Assembly (NCBI RefSeq): GCF_018596315.1
Contig: NZ_JAHEAG010000033.1
Coordinates: 1-64,000 of the forward strand
Source: Bradyrhizobium sp. SRL28
Lineage (GTDB): Bacteria > Pseudomonadota > Alphaproteobacteria > Rhizobiales > Xanthobacteraceae
Length of the DNA: 64,000 bases
Reading direction: 5' to 3'
Every line of letters starts with the position of its first letter. The first letter of the stretch is position 1. The position numbers and the translations under genes are program-made. This document shows positions 10,038-19,599 of the stretch, in pieces. The notes beneath the pieces were generated by a model that was not told the DNA's origin, searched no databases, and worked only from the letters and a program-made list of their open reading frames with translations.

Positions 10038-10220
10038 TCAATCAGCCGCATAGAACGCCTCCCGAATGGGATTCGAGATCGCGCCGGAGCCAATAATCGC
10101 CGTCTTGGTCATGAACCGCTCGGTGACAAACGATTCCAGGCTGTTTCCCGTCACTTTCTCGATCACGGCTTTCAGCACGTCCGTCGTAAGCGAGTATTCC
10201 CAGCCTGTACCAGGCTGATA
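10038..10220 (-). pseudogene. Serine hydrolase (class C beta-lactamase-like), internal remnant
   Basis: A minus-strand piece reads YQPGTGWEYSLTTDVLKAVI and EKVTGNSLESFVTERFMTKT. This matches the PG..W.YS....VLG.VIE.VSG..L..F block that carries the YxN/YS catalytic Tyr motif of the beta-lactamase/esterase EstB family. Only this ~60-residue block is recognisable. The SxxK-bearing N-terminus and the C-terminus are not found. The longer frames around it (to 10473) are not conserved-looking. Confidence 0.55.
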
Positions 10221-10657
10221 ACAAGCGGAACGGAGGCGAGACGCTGCATTGCTTCGACGCAACGAAGGGGGGCGCCCAAAATGCCAGAATTGACAAATGG
10301 AGGCTCTGTCCAAACTTTCGACCGCTCCATCGCACAGAGAGGTCATTGCCGGCTACTGCAACGTCGGCAATTTCGGCAGCGCCGATCGGATGGACTACAG
10401 TAATCTTATCCACCAAGGTTCCGCCGCGTCGTGCTCGCGTTTGGCAGCTTGGCGATGAAGTGTTCGGCGTCATGCAGCGTTTGGGACTGCTCCTTAGCTG
10501 GAGGGTTAGCGGTGGCGCAGTACGACATCGCTCTCCCCCACTCGTCAGTGCAGAGGTTTACCTACTAGACTAAGACTAGCAGGCTGCGGAAAAAGTATCG
10601 CGGATCGGCTGCGATTGTGATTCCTTTGTCCTGTTGAATCGGGGCAGAGGACAGCCG

Positions 10658-11288
10658 ATGCGCGGAGAAGATGAGGCGTCAGAGGGCCTTTTTTCGTACG
10701 TGAGCTGCTCGGCGCGGGTTCCTAAAGATCACCCGCTGCGGGCCATGAGGCGGCTTGTCGATGGGGCACGTGAGGCGCTCTCAGGCGATTTCGCGAAGCT
10801 TGGCCAGCCTTCGATTCCGCCAGAGAAGCTGTTGCGGCGCTGCTTTTACAAGCGTTCTACTCGGTGCGCTCAGAGCGCCAGTTGATGGAGCAACTCGATT
10901 ACAATCTGTTGTTTCGCTGGTTCGTCGGGCTGTCGATGGACGCGCCGATCTGGGACGTGACGGTATTCACCAAGAACCGGAAGCGGCTTCTGGAAGGGGA
11001 TGTGGCGGCGAAATTCTTCGGCGCGGTGTTGGACCAGGCTGAGGTGAAGCAGCTCCTGTCGAACGATCACTTCTCGGTCGATGGCACGCTTATCGAGGCG
11101 TGGGCATCAATGAAGAGCTTCCGACGCAAGGACGGCAAGGACAAGCCGCCGGATCCAGGCCGCAATGGCGAGCGCGGCTTCCACAAGGAGAAGCGCTCCA
11201 ACGAGACGCATGGATCAACCACCGATCCGGACGCCAGGCTCTATCGCAAAGGTGATGGCCAAGGCGCCAAGCTCTCCTTCATGGGGCA
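10658..11288 (+). pseudogene. IS5/IS1182-like transposase, frameshifted and 3'-truncated
   Basis: From the ATG at 10658 the frame reads MRGEDEASEGLFSYV and GQPSIPPEKLLRR. A small deletion near 10835 changes the frame, and it continues as RSERQLMEQLDYNLLFRWFV, DAPIWDVTVFTKNRKRLLEG, NDHFSVDGTLIEAWASMKSF and RSNETHGSTTDPDARLYRKG. It is cut at about 11288, exactly where an IS630 fragment on the other strand begins. A possible left terminal repeat, GCAGGCTGCGGAAAAAG, lies at about 10579. It is related to the copy at 1557-2670. Confidence 0.85.
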
Positions 11289-11445
11289 TTGGCAAGCCGT
11301 CCGCACATCGCAGGATCGCGCGGCACCGCTCAGATAGCGACCGCGCAACACGGTGACGACGGACTTGTCTCTCCAAGTACGTCCGCTCCTGCGCACTCAG
11401 CACCAACGGCTCGATCGGTCGGCCTCTCACAGCTGCATTCGCCAC
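11289..11445 (-). pseudogene. IS630-family transposase, 5' fragment
   Basis: From the ATG at 11445 on the minus strand the first ~52 codons read MANAAVRGRPIEPLVLSAQE, then RQVRRHRVARSLSERCRAIL and RCADGLP. This is the standard N-terminus of a rhizobial IS630 transposase. At 11289 it joins the truncated IS5-like transposase on the plus strand, so both genes were cut at one point. The DDE domain is absent. Confidence 0.75.
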
Positions 11446-11539
11446 AAGCGCTCTCCTCTACAGAGAGATTCGAGTATCATTATAATGTGACGAACTTGCG
11501 TTCCAGATGACTAGAAGGGTTGCAGTACCACCGCTCGAA

Positions 11540-11727
11540 GCAGCTTCTCTGGTGCGATCGATGGCCGCCCGAAGTCCACGTAAAGCGCCGTGAAAGCCTT
11601 CGACACTCAACGCCGCGTTTGCTATTACCCGGATCGTTCGCAGCGGATGATCACCGCGGAGGCGGGCTTCCAAATCCACATAGCTGAATAGCGATCCATG
11701 CTGCTCGTCAGAGCGGCGCATCTCCAT
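11540..11727 (-). pseudogene. IS5/IS1182-like transposase, 5' fragment
   Basis: The minus-strand frame starting MEMRRSDEQHGSLFSYVDLE and continuing ARLRGDHPLRTIRVIANAAL is the N-terminal DUF772 end of the same transposase type as the copies at 1557 and 10658. It degenerates after ~60 residues and is cut near 11520, leaving no catalytic residues. Confidence 0.7.
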
Positions 11728-11752
11728 TTCCCGATTCAATCACTCCAGAGAA

Positions 11753-12352
11753 TTATGCCAAACGCCTGCCCGCTAGTGACTTCTTCAACAACCTGTTAGA
11801 GCTATCGCGACGTTCGAGAAACGGCCCGCTCGCAAGCCTTCCCGTCCGGACGCCCTGGGAGACTGTCGAGCGTTCGGCGAAAATGCTCTGGCCAAGCCTG
11901 TGCAACGGCAACTTGAGGCGTGGGCCGATCTCTGCAAAACCGGCCTTCAAATAGAAGGCCAAGCTGCGGTTGCGGCTCCACGTCGGCTGCCTCGGCGCCC
12001 CCAGTTCAAGCTGACCCCAGCCTTTTACCGTCCCCAGGCTCACGGCAGCCTCAATGAGGCGCATCGCGATCCCAGACGATCGCTGGTCCGGCACCACGTA
12101 GAGTTCGGTAATGATGCCGTAGGTTCCGCGCGCAAAAAGGGCCGCGCTTTCCGACAACATGATGATGCCCACAGGACGAGCCTCCGCGAAAGCCAGAAAC
12201 CCATAGACGCGCTCTTTTATGAGGAGGTCGACAGCAAGCTGGGTATCTAGTCCGGCCTGCACTTGGCCGCCCTCAAGTTCGGCAAGTAGGGCAGCAACCA
12301 TGTGGGTTACCGTTGTGACGTCATCGACAGACACTTCGCGCGTGGTCACCAT
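11753..12352 (-). CDS. GNAT-family N-acetyltransferase
   Basis: A ~199-residue protein from the ATG at 12352 (MVTTREVSVDDVTTV). The acetyl-CoA-binding motif A is clear at residues ~85-103 (YVVPDQRSSGIAMRLIEAA, with the R/Q-x-x-G-x-A/G pyrophosphate loop), followed by GWGQLELGAPRQPTW and FYLKAGFAEIGPRLKL. Family members normally end soon after PRLKL. Here ~45 further residues (LHRLGQSIF...) follow, which look like read-through into non-coding DNA, so the original stop may be lost. The substrate cannot be inferred. A start 10 codons upstream (12382) is possible. The surrounding DNA is all remnant, so the gene is a lone survivor. Confidence 0.8.
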   Translation of the reverse strand: MVTTREVSVDDVTTVTHMVAALLAELEGGQVQAGLDTQLAVDLLIKERVYGFLAFAEARPVGIIMLSESAALFARGTYGIITELYVVPDQRSSGIAMRLIEAAVSLGTVKGWGQLELGAPRQPTWSRNRSLAFYLKAGFAEIGPRLKLPLHRLGQSIFAERSTVSQGVRTGRLASGPFLERRDSSNRLLKKSLAGRRLA

Positions 12353-13633
12353 GTCACATCCTCGTCCAAGCTCAAGCAACATGCCAGCTAGTTCAGTAGC
12401 GGCGCCGGAGGCTGCTGCAGCACCCAGCCTGAGGCTGATACACCCTCTGGTTGAAATTAATATGACGCCTTAGTTCACAATGAGGTGATAAGATGTTCGT
12501 GTCGCTCCTGGCCAAAAATATCACAGAAAATCGAAAGATAACCTGTCGACCACATCGTCATGGTCGTCTGGAGCGCTCTCTTCTTTGGACCTGCGTGCCG
12601 CCCCCACATCGGGGCCCTCGTGTTCGTGCTGGGACGTCGCAGGAGCGCGGCTGACCGTTTGCGAGCAGCCCCGCGCATGTCGATCTATTCTCCCCCTTCG
12701 TGAACAGCTCGAGCGGCTGGCCGACCAGCGGCATCTGGGCAGCGTCAACAAAAGGACGCACACAAGTCATTAACAAGCTCTGCGCGTAACGGAATCACGA
12801 TGTCGAAGATGTTGTTGCGCATCATGAGCTCCCTGACCGGCATCATTGCTTGATAATCAATCCTCTCAAAGAATTTTCGAATGCGCGAGTCTAAGATGAA
12901 CCATTTTTCGTTGAGAGGAGATACTCAATTTTTCTTAATTTCGCAGCAGACGCATTGTTTGTTGCCGTGCGGTGACGAACAGCGTGCACGAACTCGTTAC
13001 CTAACGAATTCGTACAATTCTGCTCCCTGCGTGCGCGATTGCAAGCGAGCGGCTCTCCTGTTCCTCCAACGACAATTGTCTCCATTCTGTCGAAGCGATT
13101 TGCGGCCACCTATCGCATGGTCGCTGAAAGCCCTCTCAAATCGTCGCCAGTCCGCGCTTTGCGGCATCATCTATCGTCCACTTGAATCACTTGCGTTTGC
13201 GACTTCGTCCGTTTGTTGAAATATTCTTCTAACGCCCCCGCCGACATCCACAACACGCGCGTCCTGTTGTGCTCAGTCGCCTCGCGAATAATAGAGACAT
13301 CGCGTTCCGAAATATTATGAATAGACGGCATCGAACAAAAAATATCTCGGTTCGCGCGGGAGCAAGGTCTTCGGCCGTCCTCTGGCGGCCAAATGGTGCA
13401 GAAATTCAGCGATTTCCGCCCCTATTGCGCAGGATCAATTAGCCGTAGCCCGAGCGATGCCAATTGATCGGGACGGACTGATACAGCAGGTTTGCGGAAA
13501 TGCTTGCAAACGCGCATTTGGGGGAGCCCGCATCTGTTCATCATCTCATGCTCGATACTGTGGTCGTCGGGCGGTCAGCCTGGCCCTTTTCCAGACCGCA
13601 CGCGATGTCCGGGCTGGAGCCCGGAATACGTAT
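12353..13633. other. AT-richer stretch without a recognisable gene
   Basis: About 1.3 kb, noticeably AT-richer around 12850-13400 than the rest of the window. A minus-strand run around 12690-12860 reads like protein in changing frames (REFMMRNNIFDIVIPLRAEL-like, then VDAAQMPLVGQPLELFTKGE), but I could not assign it. No tRNA, inverted repeat or promoter motif was convincing. Confidence 0.35.
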
Positions 13634-13851
13634 GATTGTGTTGAAAAAGTCCTTGTTCGCTGATGACTGAAAATTCTCAGGACCGCTGGTGCGTCTATCT
13701 CGCTGTGAGATGAGGGACCACATCAATTACCCAAAAACGATCGCTGGCGCTCGTATTGATTCTGCAAAGCCTTGCAGCGGCTGAAATTGCCAATGCGCGA
13801 CACTTGCGAGATTTTCGGAGCCCCGCGATTTTCGAGTTTTTCAACACAATC
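13634..13851. mobile_element. MITE-like element, copy B (218 bp)
   Basis: The ends are exact inverted repeats over 15 bp (GATTGTGTTGAAAAA at 13634-13648 and TTTTTCAACACAATC at 13837-13851), with two further matches inside after one mismatch. The element is flanked by perfect 5-bp direct repeats CGTAT (13629-13633 and 13852-13856). It is related to copy A at 9697-9916 by its ends, size and short internal matches (for example the GCTGATGACTGAAAATTCTC-like segment near the left end). It has no coding capacity. Confidence 0.8.
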
Positions 13852-13926
13852 CGTATCAAAGCGGAAGTCTGCGGACCATTCCGGATTTATAGGTTCACGT
13901 CCCTGATCCTGCTTGGTCGTTGGGAT

Positions 13927-15171
13927 CTACGGATCGAGAACGTTTGCCATTTCTTCGATATGGGCATCGATCCGGCTGAGGACCTGGGCAGGCACAACAT
14001 CGCGTTCTGGAAGAACCGACCACTTGTCGCGCACGGTCGCCGCCGTCTCGGCTACGGCTGTCACCACTGCCCCTTCCGGAAGACGACTTCGATTTGCGAA
14101 GTTGCGCCAGCGCTCTGGAGTAAGCGCCTTGAACGACTTTTCGCCGGCAAGGCTCAGCGCCATACCGTCCTTTGGGATGTAAGGAACTGTTGAAAGCACG
14201 TCGTAGACAGGCGACAGCGTTGGTGTCCGTCCGTCTTCGGGATACAGCAGCGACCAATTCTTGAGATGCATATCACCGTTCCCGGTGACCGCGGTGAGTG
14301 CAAGGCGCCGAACAAATTCGATGGCTGAATCAAAGGAGACGCCGCTGTTCAGCGCTGCTGCGATATTATGATAGGCTGCGCCAATGTATTTCTCCGACGG
14401 ATAGCGGCCAAAGACCTGTGCGAAGTCTTCCATATGGACGCGCGCTCCGTCCGCGCCGCGGTCGAAGCGGCGGACAAGCAGCACCTTGCCCGTGGACATG
14501 GTGTTGAACTCTTCCGGAATGCCGGCGAACTCCTTCTTGTCGACGAGTTCGCGTGCCGGCACTTCCATCCCCAGCGCTTCCGCCAAGGCGAGAACTGCGA
14601 ATTCGTTTTCCGAAAGCCCGATGTGAGTGAGCGAGGGAAATTTCGCGATATATTGCCCTTGCTCGCCGTCTACGGCGAGTGTGATCCCACCTTCCTTTCC
14701 TGTGTTCTTCATGACGGAAAGCTTCATCTGCACACCGGCAAGCGAAAATCGCGCCTTTTTATTGCCCTCCGCTTCTGGACCAGTTGGAATGGGGATACCA
14801 TCACTCGGCAAAGCGCATACCGCTCCTGGCAGGTTGATCCCCAGCGCAGCCAAGAGATCGAAGTCGTTTCCTGGTCTTACTGACGCCGCGTGGTGCTTTT
14901 CCATCGCCTCGCGCAGCTTCTCTTCGGGCAGCAGGTTGGCAAAGAACGGTGGCAGCGCGCCGCGTATGGGTTTGGGATCCCGGCGAAGGCTGCCGTCCGC
15001 TGAGCGAAGCGACAGGCTGAAGATTGGCGGGTTGTTTAAGTTCCGGTAAGCGGGCAAAAGGTTGAACGCATTGTAGTCGCCCGGCGTCCGCACGAGCGTG
15101 CCGACTGGAAGATCGTTCAACGAGATATCGAGCGACTGGATGCGCTCTGCCGCGAGAACGGTCGGACTCAT
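13927..15171 (-). CDS. hipA: HipA-type serine/threonine kinase toxin
   Basis: A 414-residue kinase toxin of the HipBA type II toxin-antitoxin family. In E. coli, HipA phosphorylates glutamyl-tRNA synthetase and halts translation, giving persistence; the target here is not known. Readable features are an N-terminal HipA domain (GALPPFFANLLPEEKLREAM), a central RFSLAGVQMKLSVMKN nucleotide-binding segment, the lysine strand GQYIAKFP, VLLVRRFDR, the catalytic TGNGDMHLKNWSLLYPE loop and the metal-binding SPVYDVLSTV. The ATG at 15171 overlaps the hipB stop (ATGA), so the two are translationally coupled. The length and catalytic motifs are complete, so the gene seems functional. Confidence 0.93.
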   Translation of the reverse strand: MSPTVLAAERIQSLDISLNDLPVGTLVRTPGDYNAFNLLPAYRNLNNPPIFSLSLRSADGSLRRDPKPIRGALPPFFANLLPEEKLREAMEKHHAASVRPGNDFDLLAALGINLPGAVCALPSDGIPIPTGPEAEGNKKARFSLAGVQMKLSVMKNTGKEGGITLAVDGEQGQYIAKFPSLTHIGLSENEFAVLALAEALGMEVPARELVDKKEFAGIPEEFNTMSTGKVLLVRRFDRGADGARVHMEDFAQVFGRYPSEKYIGAAYHNIAAALNSGVSFDSAIEFVRRLALTAVTGNGDMHLKNWSLLYPEDGRTPTLSPVYDVLSTVPYIPKDGMALSLAGEKSFKALTPERWRNFANRSRLPEGAVVTAVAETAATVRDKWSVLPERDVVPAQVLSRIDAHIEEMANVLDP

Positions 15172-15482
15172 ACGCCTTCCTCCTCTTCAACGTCTGACGT
15201 GAATGCGGGGCGATCATCATCGTCGGCGGCGGGCTGCAGCATCGACTGAATAGCGGGCACCATCGCCTGCGGGATCAACATCATTTCCATGCCAAGGGCG
15301 CGGGCGACGTTGACGAGCGTCGTTGCACGGGCGGCAGCGGCACCGGTTTCAATGTCCCGATAGCGGGGTCTGCTGATGTTCGCCCGAAGGGCGATTTGCT
15401 CCTGGGACAAGCCAGCGGCCATGCGCGCCTTTCTAAAGTGCATGCCAAGATCCTTGAGCAAGGGGTCTGGGGCGGAGGTCAT
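15168..15482 (-). CDS. hipB: HipB-type antitoxin, XRE helix-turn-helix
   Basis: A 104-residue DNA-binding antitoxin. HipB proteins bind HipA and repress their own operon. The helix-turn-helix is visible as HFRKARMAAGLSQEQIALRA followed by ISRPRYRDIETG, then a short dimerisation segment and an acidic tail (DDDDRPAF...EEEEG). I chose the ATG at 15482 (MTSAPDPLL) because GGGAA lies ~6 bp upstream; an in-frame ATG at 15500 has no such signal. It is the first gene of the hipBA operon, with repeated operator-like sequences immediately upstream. Confidence 0.9.
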   Translation of the reverse strand: MTSAPDPLLKDLGMHFRKARMAAGLSQEQIALRANISRPRYRDIETGAAAARATTLVNVARALGMEMMLIPQAMVPAIQSMLQPAADDDDRPAFTSDVEEEEGV

Positions 15483-15513
15483 GATATGTTCCCGGATCAT
15501 TTTGCCAGTGGGT

Positions 15514-15595
15514 GATACGTAGACAGATCATTTCGATCGGTCAAGATGAAACGTAAACGAATCTTTCGGATGGGAAAAGATCCGTAAACGTATCT
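15514..15595 (-). promoter_or_regulatory. Probable hipBA promoter/operator with spaced repeats
   Basis: Two direct repeats, CGTAAACGAATCT (15552-15564) and CGTAAACGTATCT (15583-15595), start exactly 31 bp apart, about three helical turns. A partly matching inverted copy (GATACGTAGACA, starting at 15514) lies closer to hipB. Spaced repeated operators upstream of hipB are typical for autoregulated hipBA operons. The repeat is seen directly; its binding by HipB is inferred. Confidence 0.5.
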
Positions 15596-15869
15596 ATCTA
15601 ACATTGGCTTTGGGACGGCCAGTTCCCGCAGTTGCTGGCGCTCGGAAGGCGGGTGAAACGAGCCGGCCTCGGTCAATGGCCCGATCTGCCATACTCGCCG
15701 CATGCTGCTGCCGCTGATGATCCGGCCCAGCAGGGCTAGCGACCCTCAGGAATACCGTCATACGGTCATGGAATTCCGGTGCCCTGAGGTGGCGCTGTCA
15801 TCGCTTGACTCGGGCCTCCGCGGGAAGGACCTGAGGTGCCACTACCACTTCGGCTCATCGCACAGCTCA

Positions 15870-16610
15870 CTTGCCCCGCGCCCGGTCGATCTGCTGTTGC
15901 ACCCAGCCATCAAATTCAGAAAGCGCTTCGGTGATAGCGTCATCCAAATAATCCATCTGCCGGTTGAGATCATCATGCGCCGCGGCTGCGCGCAGCCAAT
16001 TCGTCTCCTTTCCGATGCGATTCGCCTTCTGCCGCCACTTAACAATGGGCACAGTCGAGTACCGTCGCTTCCACGTCGCCATGAGACGCGTTTTATGGCC
16101 CTGCATGAACGGCGCGTCCCATGGAATCCAAATGTTCTCGCCACTCTGCTTCCGAAGCGCGGAATTATGATCGTATGCAAATTGGAGATTTTCCAGCGTC
16201 GCAGCCGGCGGTGTCTCCCATCAAGATCACGACTGATGTAATTGAAGTGCTTTTCGATGCGTCCGATCCGCTGCATCAGTTCGGTCTTGAGCGACATTCC
16301 CAACGTGGCGCAATCCGACGTGATACAGTTCATTACGATAGGCATGCGCTATCGCAATGAAGCGTCTTTCATCCTCCGTGATTGCATCCACATGCCTCAT
16401 TACGGCCAGCTTCGGCTCGAAGTAATCACCCGTCGCCTCGCGACGCATCTTGGGACTAAGCGGAGTCTTATCTTTTCCGGCGCCGTGGGCAGCGTATTGC
16501 ACGATCGGTGAATGAGCAATTCCGTGGCGTTATCGATCAGGATCAGCGCCAAGCGGCTGTGGATCGGCTGATCGACGGCAATCACATTACAGAGAAACCA
16601 CCATAGATAC
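15870..16610 (-). pseudogene. Unknown hypothetical protein, frameshifted and 5'-truncated
   Basis: A minus-strand protein is readable through several frames. It begins DQPIHSRLALILIDNATELL, continues as KMRREATGDYFEPK and TEDERRFIAIAHAYRNELYH, and ends QMDYLDDAITEALSEFDGWV with QQQIDRARGK. The last part (15867-16106) is an open frame of 79 codons. The 5' end is cut near 16610, where a truncated porin gene abuts. The sequence looks like a soluble conserved hypothetical protein, but I cannot name a family. Confidence 0.5.
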
Positions 16611-17850
16611 CACGATATGCCGAGCCCTGACATCAGACTGCCAGAGTTGCCTGTCCGCTGCGACGTAGTAGACGCTGTTCGCGTCGGCTCTCGATTGCTG
16701 CGGATACTGCAAGTTCTTGTAGGTGCTGTTATTGAAACCGGCGCCCGCCCGCAACCAGGTCTCGGGTAAGCCCGGAGCAGCTTTGTTCTTGTAGCCAATT
16801 TCATCAAGCAAAAGAATGCCCGCGTTGGCCGTGCTCCAGCTTAAGCCGGTGGGATTTTCGGTGATCTGCGCATACTGACCGTCTGGACTGATTGAGCGCT
16901 GGATTGAGACCTTGTCATATAGGTGATCATCAAAAAAAATTGTACTTCACGTTGAGAGCTGGCGTAGGCGCGGCATTGTTGCTCATGCCAGCTTGATACA
17001 AAATATTCGACGAGGGGGCCAAAACGCTTGCTCCTGCGTTCCCTCCGACCAATGTGCCTGCGAACTCATTTACATTTCTGAGGTAACCCATTTTGAGTTC
17101 GAGTTTCCTGTCGAAAAACGTCTGGTAATAGGCCAATGTATTGAGACCCACTCTATCTGGCCCTCCGGGTTTCCATGTCCAGTACTGCTGCTCGGCTCCC
17201 ACGACGATCTGACCATCGGGAATTCCAAAGCGGCTGAGATCGTAGGTCACAATCATGAAATTTACGGTACTAAATGTCGGATTCTGGCCCATATATAGCT
17301 GATTGGCGGTGGTGGCACTGGCTGCATTTGGCAGTTGATTGTCTACGAGGCTGATTACTGTCCCGCCAACGTAGCCGATCCCGACCTCTGCCAGCGCGGA
17401 TCTAACGCCGCCTTTATCGTGATCTATCGTATCGGCAGGACCAGGGATATTGAGCCACATACCTTTTTCGCGGAGGTTCTCGAACTTTGCGAATGGGTCG
17501 ATCTCCTTTTGAGTTCTGTTTTTAGCAATTTCATCCGCACTGTCTCGCTTTGCGGAAGGCAAACTGGCAGTTTGTGCTAGCGCCGAATTACCGACGAGAA
17601 GCGTTGCTCGTTTGAGCTGGCGGCTTCGGAATTTTGTGACCGAATCGGACTCCATCTCAATTCTTCTTTTAGCAACCTCATCTGGAATGTCGCGTTTTGG
17701 CTTAGGCCCATTGGCAGTCTGTGCCAGCGCCGAACTGCCGACGAGGCTCGCTGCCAGGGAGAGTGCGATAGCCAGCCCTCTGTGCTTCGTAGTTGATCGA
17801 AAGCTGACAACGTGTGCCGCGGCCGTCGCCACGACAAAGTAACCATGCAT
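16580..17850 (-). pseudogene. OprB-like carbohydrate porin, frameshifted and 3'-truncated
   Basis: An outer-membrane porin from the ATG at 17850 (MHGYFVVATAAAHVV). An N-terminal signal region ends ALAQTA. A tandem near-copy of the segment VGSSALAQTA...KRDIPDE recurs as VGNSALAQTA...KRDSADE about 55 residues later. The barrel part follows: GMWLNIPGPADTIDHDKGGV, FGIPDGQIVVGAEQQYWTWK and KLELKMGYLRNVNEFAGT. At 16931-16938 a run of eight T's (minus strand) puts the frame into a TGA; one T fewer would continue as DDHLYDKVSIQRSISPDGQY. The gene then reads AGAGFNNSTYKNL and AADRQLWQSD, shifts again, and is cut at about 16580. It is not functional as it stands. Confidence 0.7.
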
Positions 17851-18259
17851 AGTGAACTCCGCGTCCGCATTGCTAGTCTTGAATGGATTACGCTCCGGCC
17901 TGATTGGCCCGGAGCTGACCCCCAACCTTCTAATGTCTGAAGGCTCCGGGGCTGATGCTTGGCAGCAATCGGCCCGTCTATCTCAGCGATACCCGCTGAG
18001 CCTTCCCGACCTCGTCACCGGCCGCCACGCGATTGGCTTTCGGCGACGCACGTGTCGAGCACGCCATACCGCGGCCAAGCCAATCGACTGTTCCAACGCA
18101 GTTCTGTTGCGCTGCCTCGGTGTCGACAGCGGCCGGCTCTATTCGGTGCCTTCGCTCGGCGAGATAGTGGCGACGGGCGGACGGCGCCGCCACCAATACA
18201 CTGCGAACGACCCGCCTCTTCCACCACAAGCATGAGGATTTCGGCCGAGCAGCATTCTG

Positions 18260-18540
18260 ATCGAAGAAGACGTCTCCTTCGAGAAGATAGCAGTCATCAG
18301 AAAGCAGGGCTCGCGCGCCAGCGACGACGCGTTGGCTCCATGATGCTTCACTGGCATCGCGGTAGCCGACAGACGAGGCAACTGACAGGCCCGAAGCCGA
18401 GAGACCGTTGAAACCTGTGCGCTCGGCGATCGCGCCAGAAGGTCCATCATGGGCTCGCATAAGAAAGGAGAGATCGCGGTTGGGGCCGATTTGATAGCCG
18501 CAGATGCGTTGGCACATCCATCAGGGCCGTTGGAGCGGCC
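18260..18540 (-). pseudogene. PEP-mutase/isocitrate-lyase-family protein, N-terminal remnant
   Basis: A minus-strand piece reads LSFLMRAHDGPSGAIAERTG, FNGLSASGLSVASSVGYRDA and SEASWSQRVV. This corresponds to the N-terminus of phosphoenolpyruvate phosphomutase-like enzymes ([F/I]..EAH[D/N]G.SA.I.EE.GF.GI.ASGLS...GYRD..EASW). After ~60 residues the similarity stops and the frame degenerates, so the metal-binding D.D.G segment is lost. Such enzymes make or cleave C-P bonds or act as 2-methylisocitrate/oxaloacetate lyases; which type is not decidable from this fragment. Confidence 0.5.
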
Positions 18541-18889
18541 AGTTCTATATTGCATCCCAGTTCCTTGACGTGTGACCCGCGCGACCTTTATTAACCGCCG
18601 ATTGCCATGTGTCCGTCATCTCCTCCAACTGCTAACGTTGGTAGTTGACTGGGTCGCAAGGCGTTGCCTGTCGATGCACGGATCGTGGCTGTTTCGCTGC
18701 TCGGGGTGAGGCCCCTCGGCGACTAGACGAACTCTGGCGACGCTGGCATCGGTCCAGTGGAAATCGGGCGTCGGTCACTCGTGAGCGCTGCAGCCGCTCA
18801 GCTCTTTACGCGCCCATCTCTCGGCGGAAACGCAGTTAAACCGCGATTTGTTGATCTGCATCATTAGCGTCGTTCTCAAGCGACGGCTT

Positions 18890-19060
18890 TTAGGGGTTGC
18901 CCGGATCGGCCCAGGGAAGAAGTTGGCCGAGTTCATCGTTCGGGTGACCATTGACCATCATCCTCAGGATGTCGGTGACGTAGGCGAGAGGACCGACGTC
19001 ATTGATCTTGCAGATTTATGCCGACCGCCGGACTCGCCGAACGGTTTGTTTTCCCCAAGA
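18890..19060 (-). pseudogene. IS66-family transposase (tnpC), 3' end remnant
   Basis: The minus strand ends ICKINDVGPLAYVTDILRMM, then VNGHPNDELGQLLPWADPGN and a stop at 18890-18892. This is the highly characteristic C-terminus of IS66 transposases (AKLN.VDPQAYLADVL.R...HP.N.ID.LLPW). A TAA interrupts the frame just before ICKIND. The rest of the gene is missing or unreadable. Confidence 0.7.
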
Positions 19061-19599
19061 TTTTTCTGTGCAATTGGGCTCGACATAGTTGGCGTTGTGC
19101 TCCGTATTCGACTGCGCAGGCCAGGATAGCTTGAAGAGTAATTGGGCCGACTATTCCGGCGCGTGAAGAGTGGACCCACGGGCAGCTCGTAGAGCTCTAA
19201 GTGGCGCGTCTCGTCAAGGGATGGACTTGCGGGCCACGGCAAGTGGCGATGACTAGCTCGATACGAGCCTGAAAGATAATTCAGGAAATAACGACTGGCT
19301 CGCATTCGGTGCCGGCAAATGGAAGATTGTTCGCAGGCTTTTTCTGAATGCGAGGAAATGCTGCGCCATGGCCGATGAAGACGAGAACTATTGCTTTGCG
19401 GTGGCGCTATGATGTAGGAGCCGGCCATGCGCAAAAAGTGTCACATCGAACCGATCATAGGACTGGATGACCAAGCGATGAGGGCAACGTTGCGGATAAC
19501 GATTTGTCGATGGTCGCGGCTCGCTGCAGCTCTTGACCATCGTGTGATAGCGCGTCAACGAGAAAAGCCAACACAGACCCGGACATCGAGCGAGGGACG
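19061..19599. other. Stretch without a recognisable gene
   Basis: About 540 bp between the IS66 remnant and the membrane-protein gene. Short frames only, none assignable. It must contain the promoter of the next gene if that is expressed, but no motif stands out. Confidence 0.35.

Noticed and set aside
10025..10045. GGGGTCGAACC motif as a tRNA T-loop
   Set aside because: No acceptor, D or anticodon stem can be built around it.
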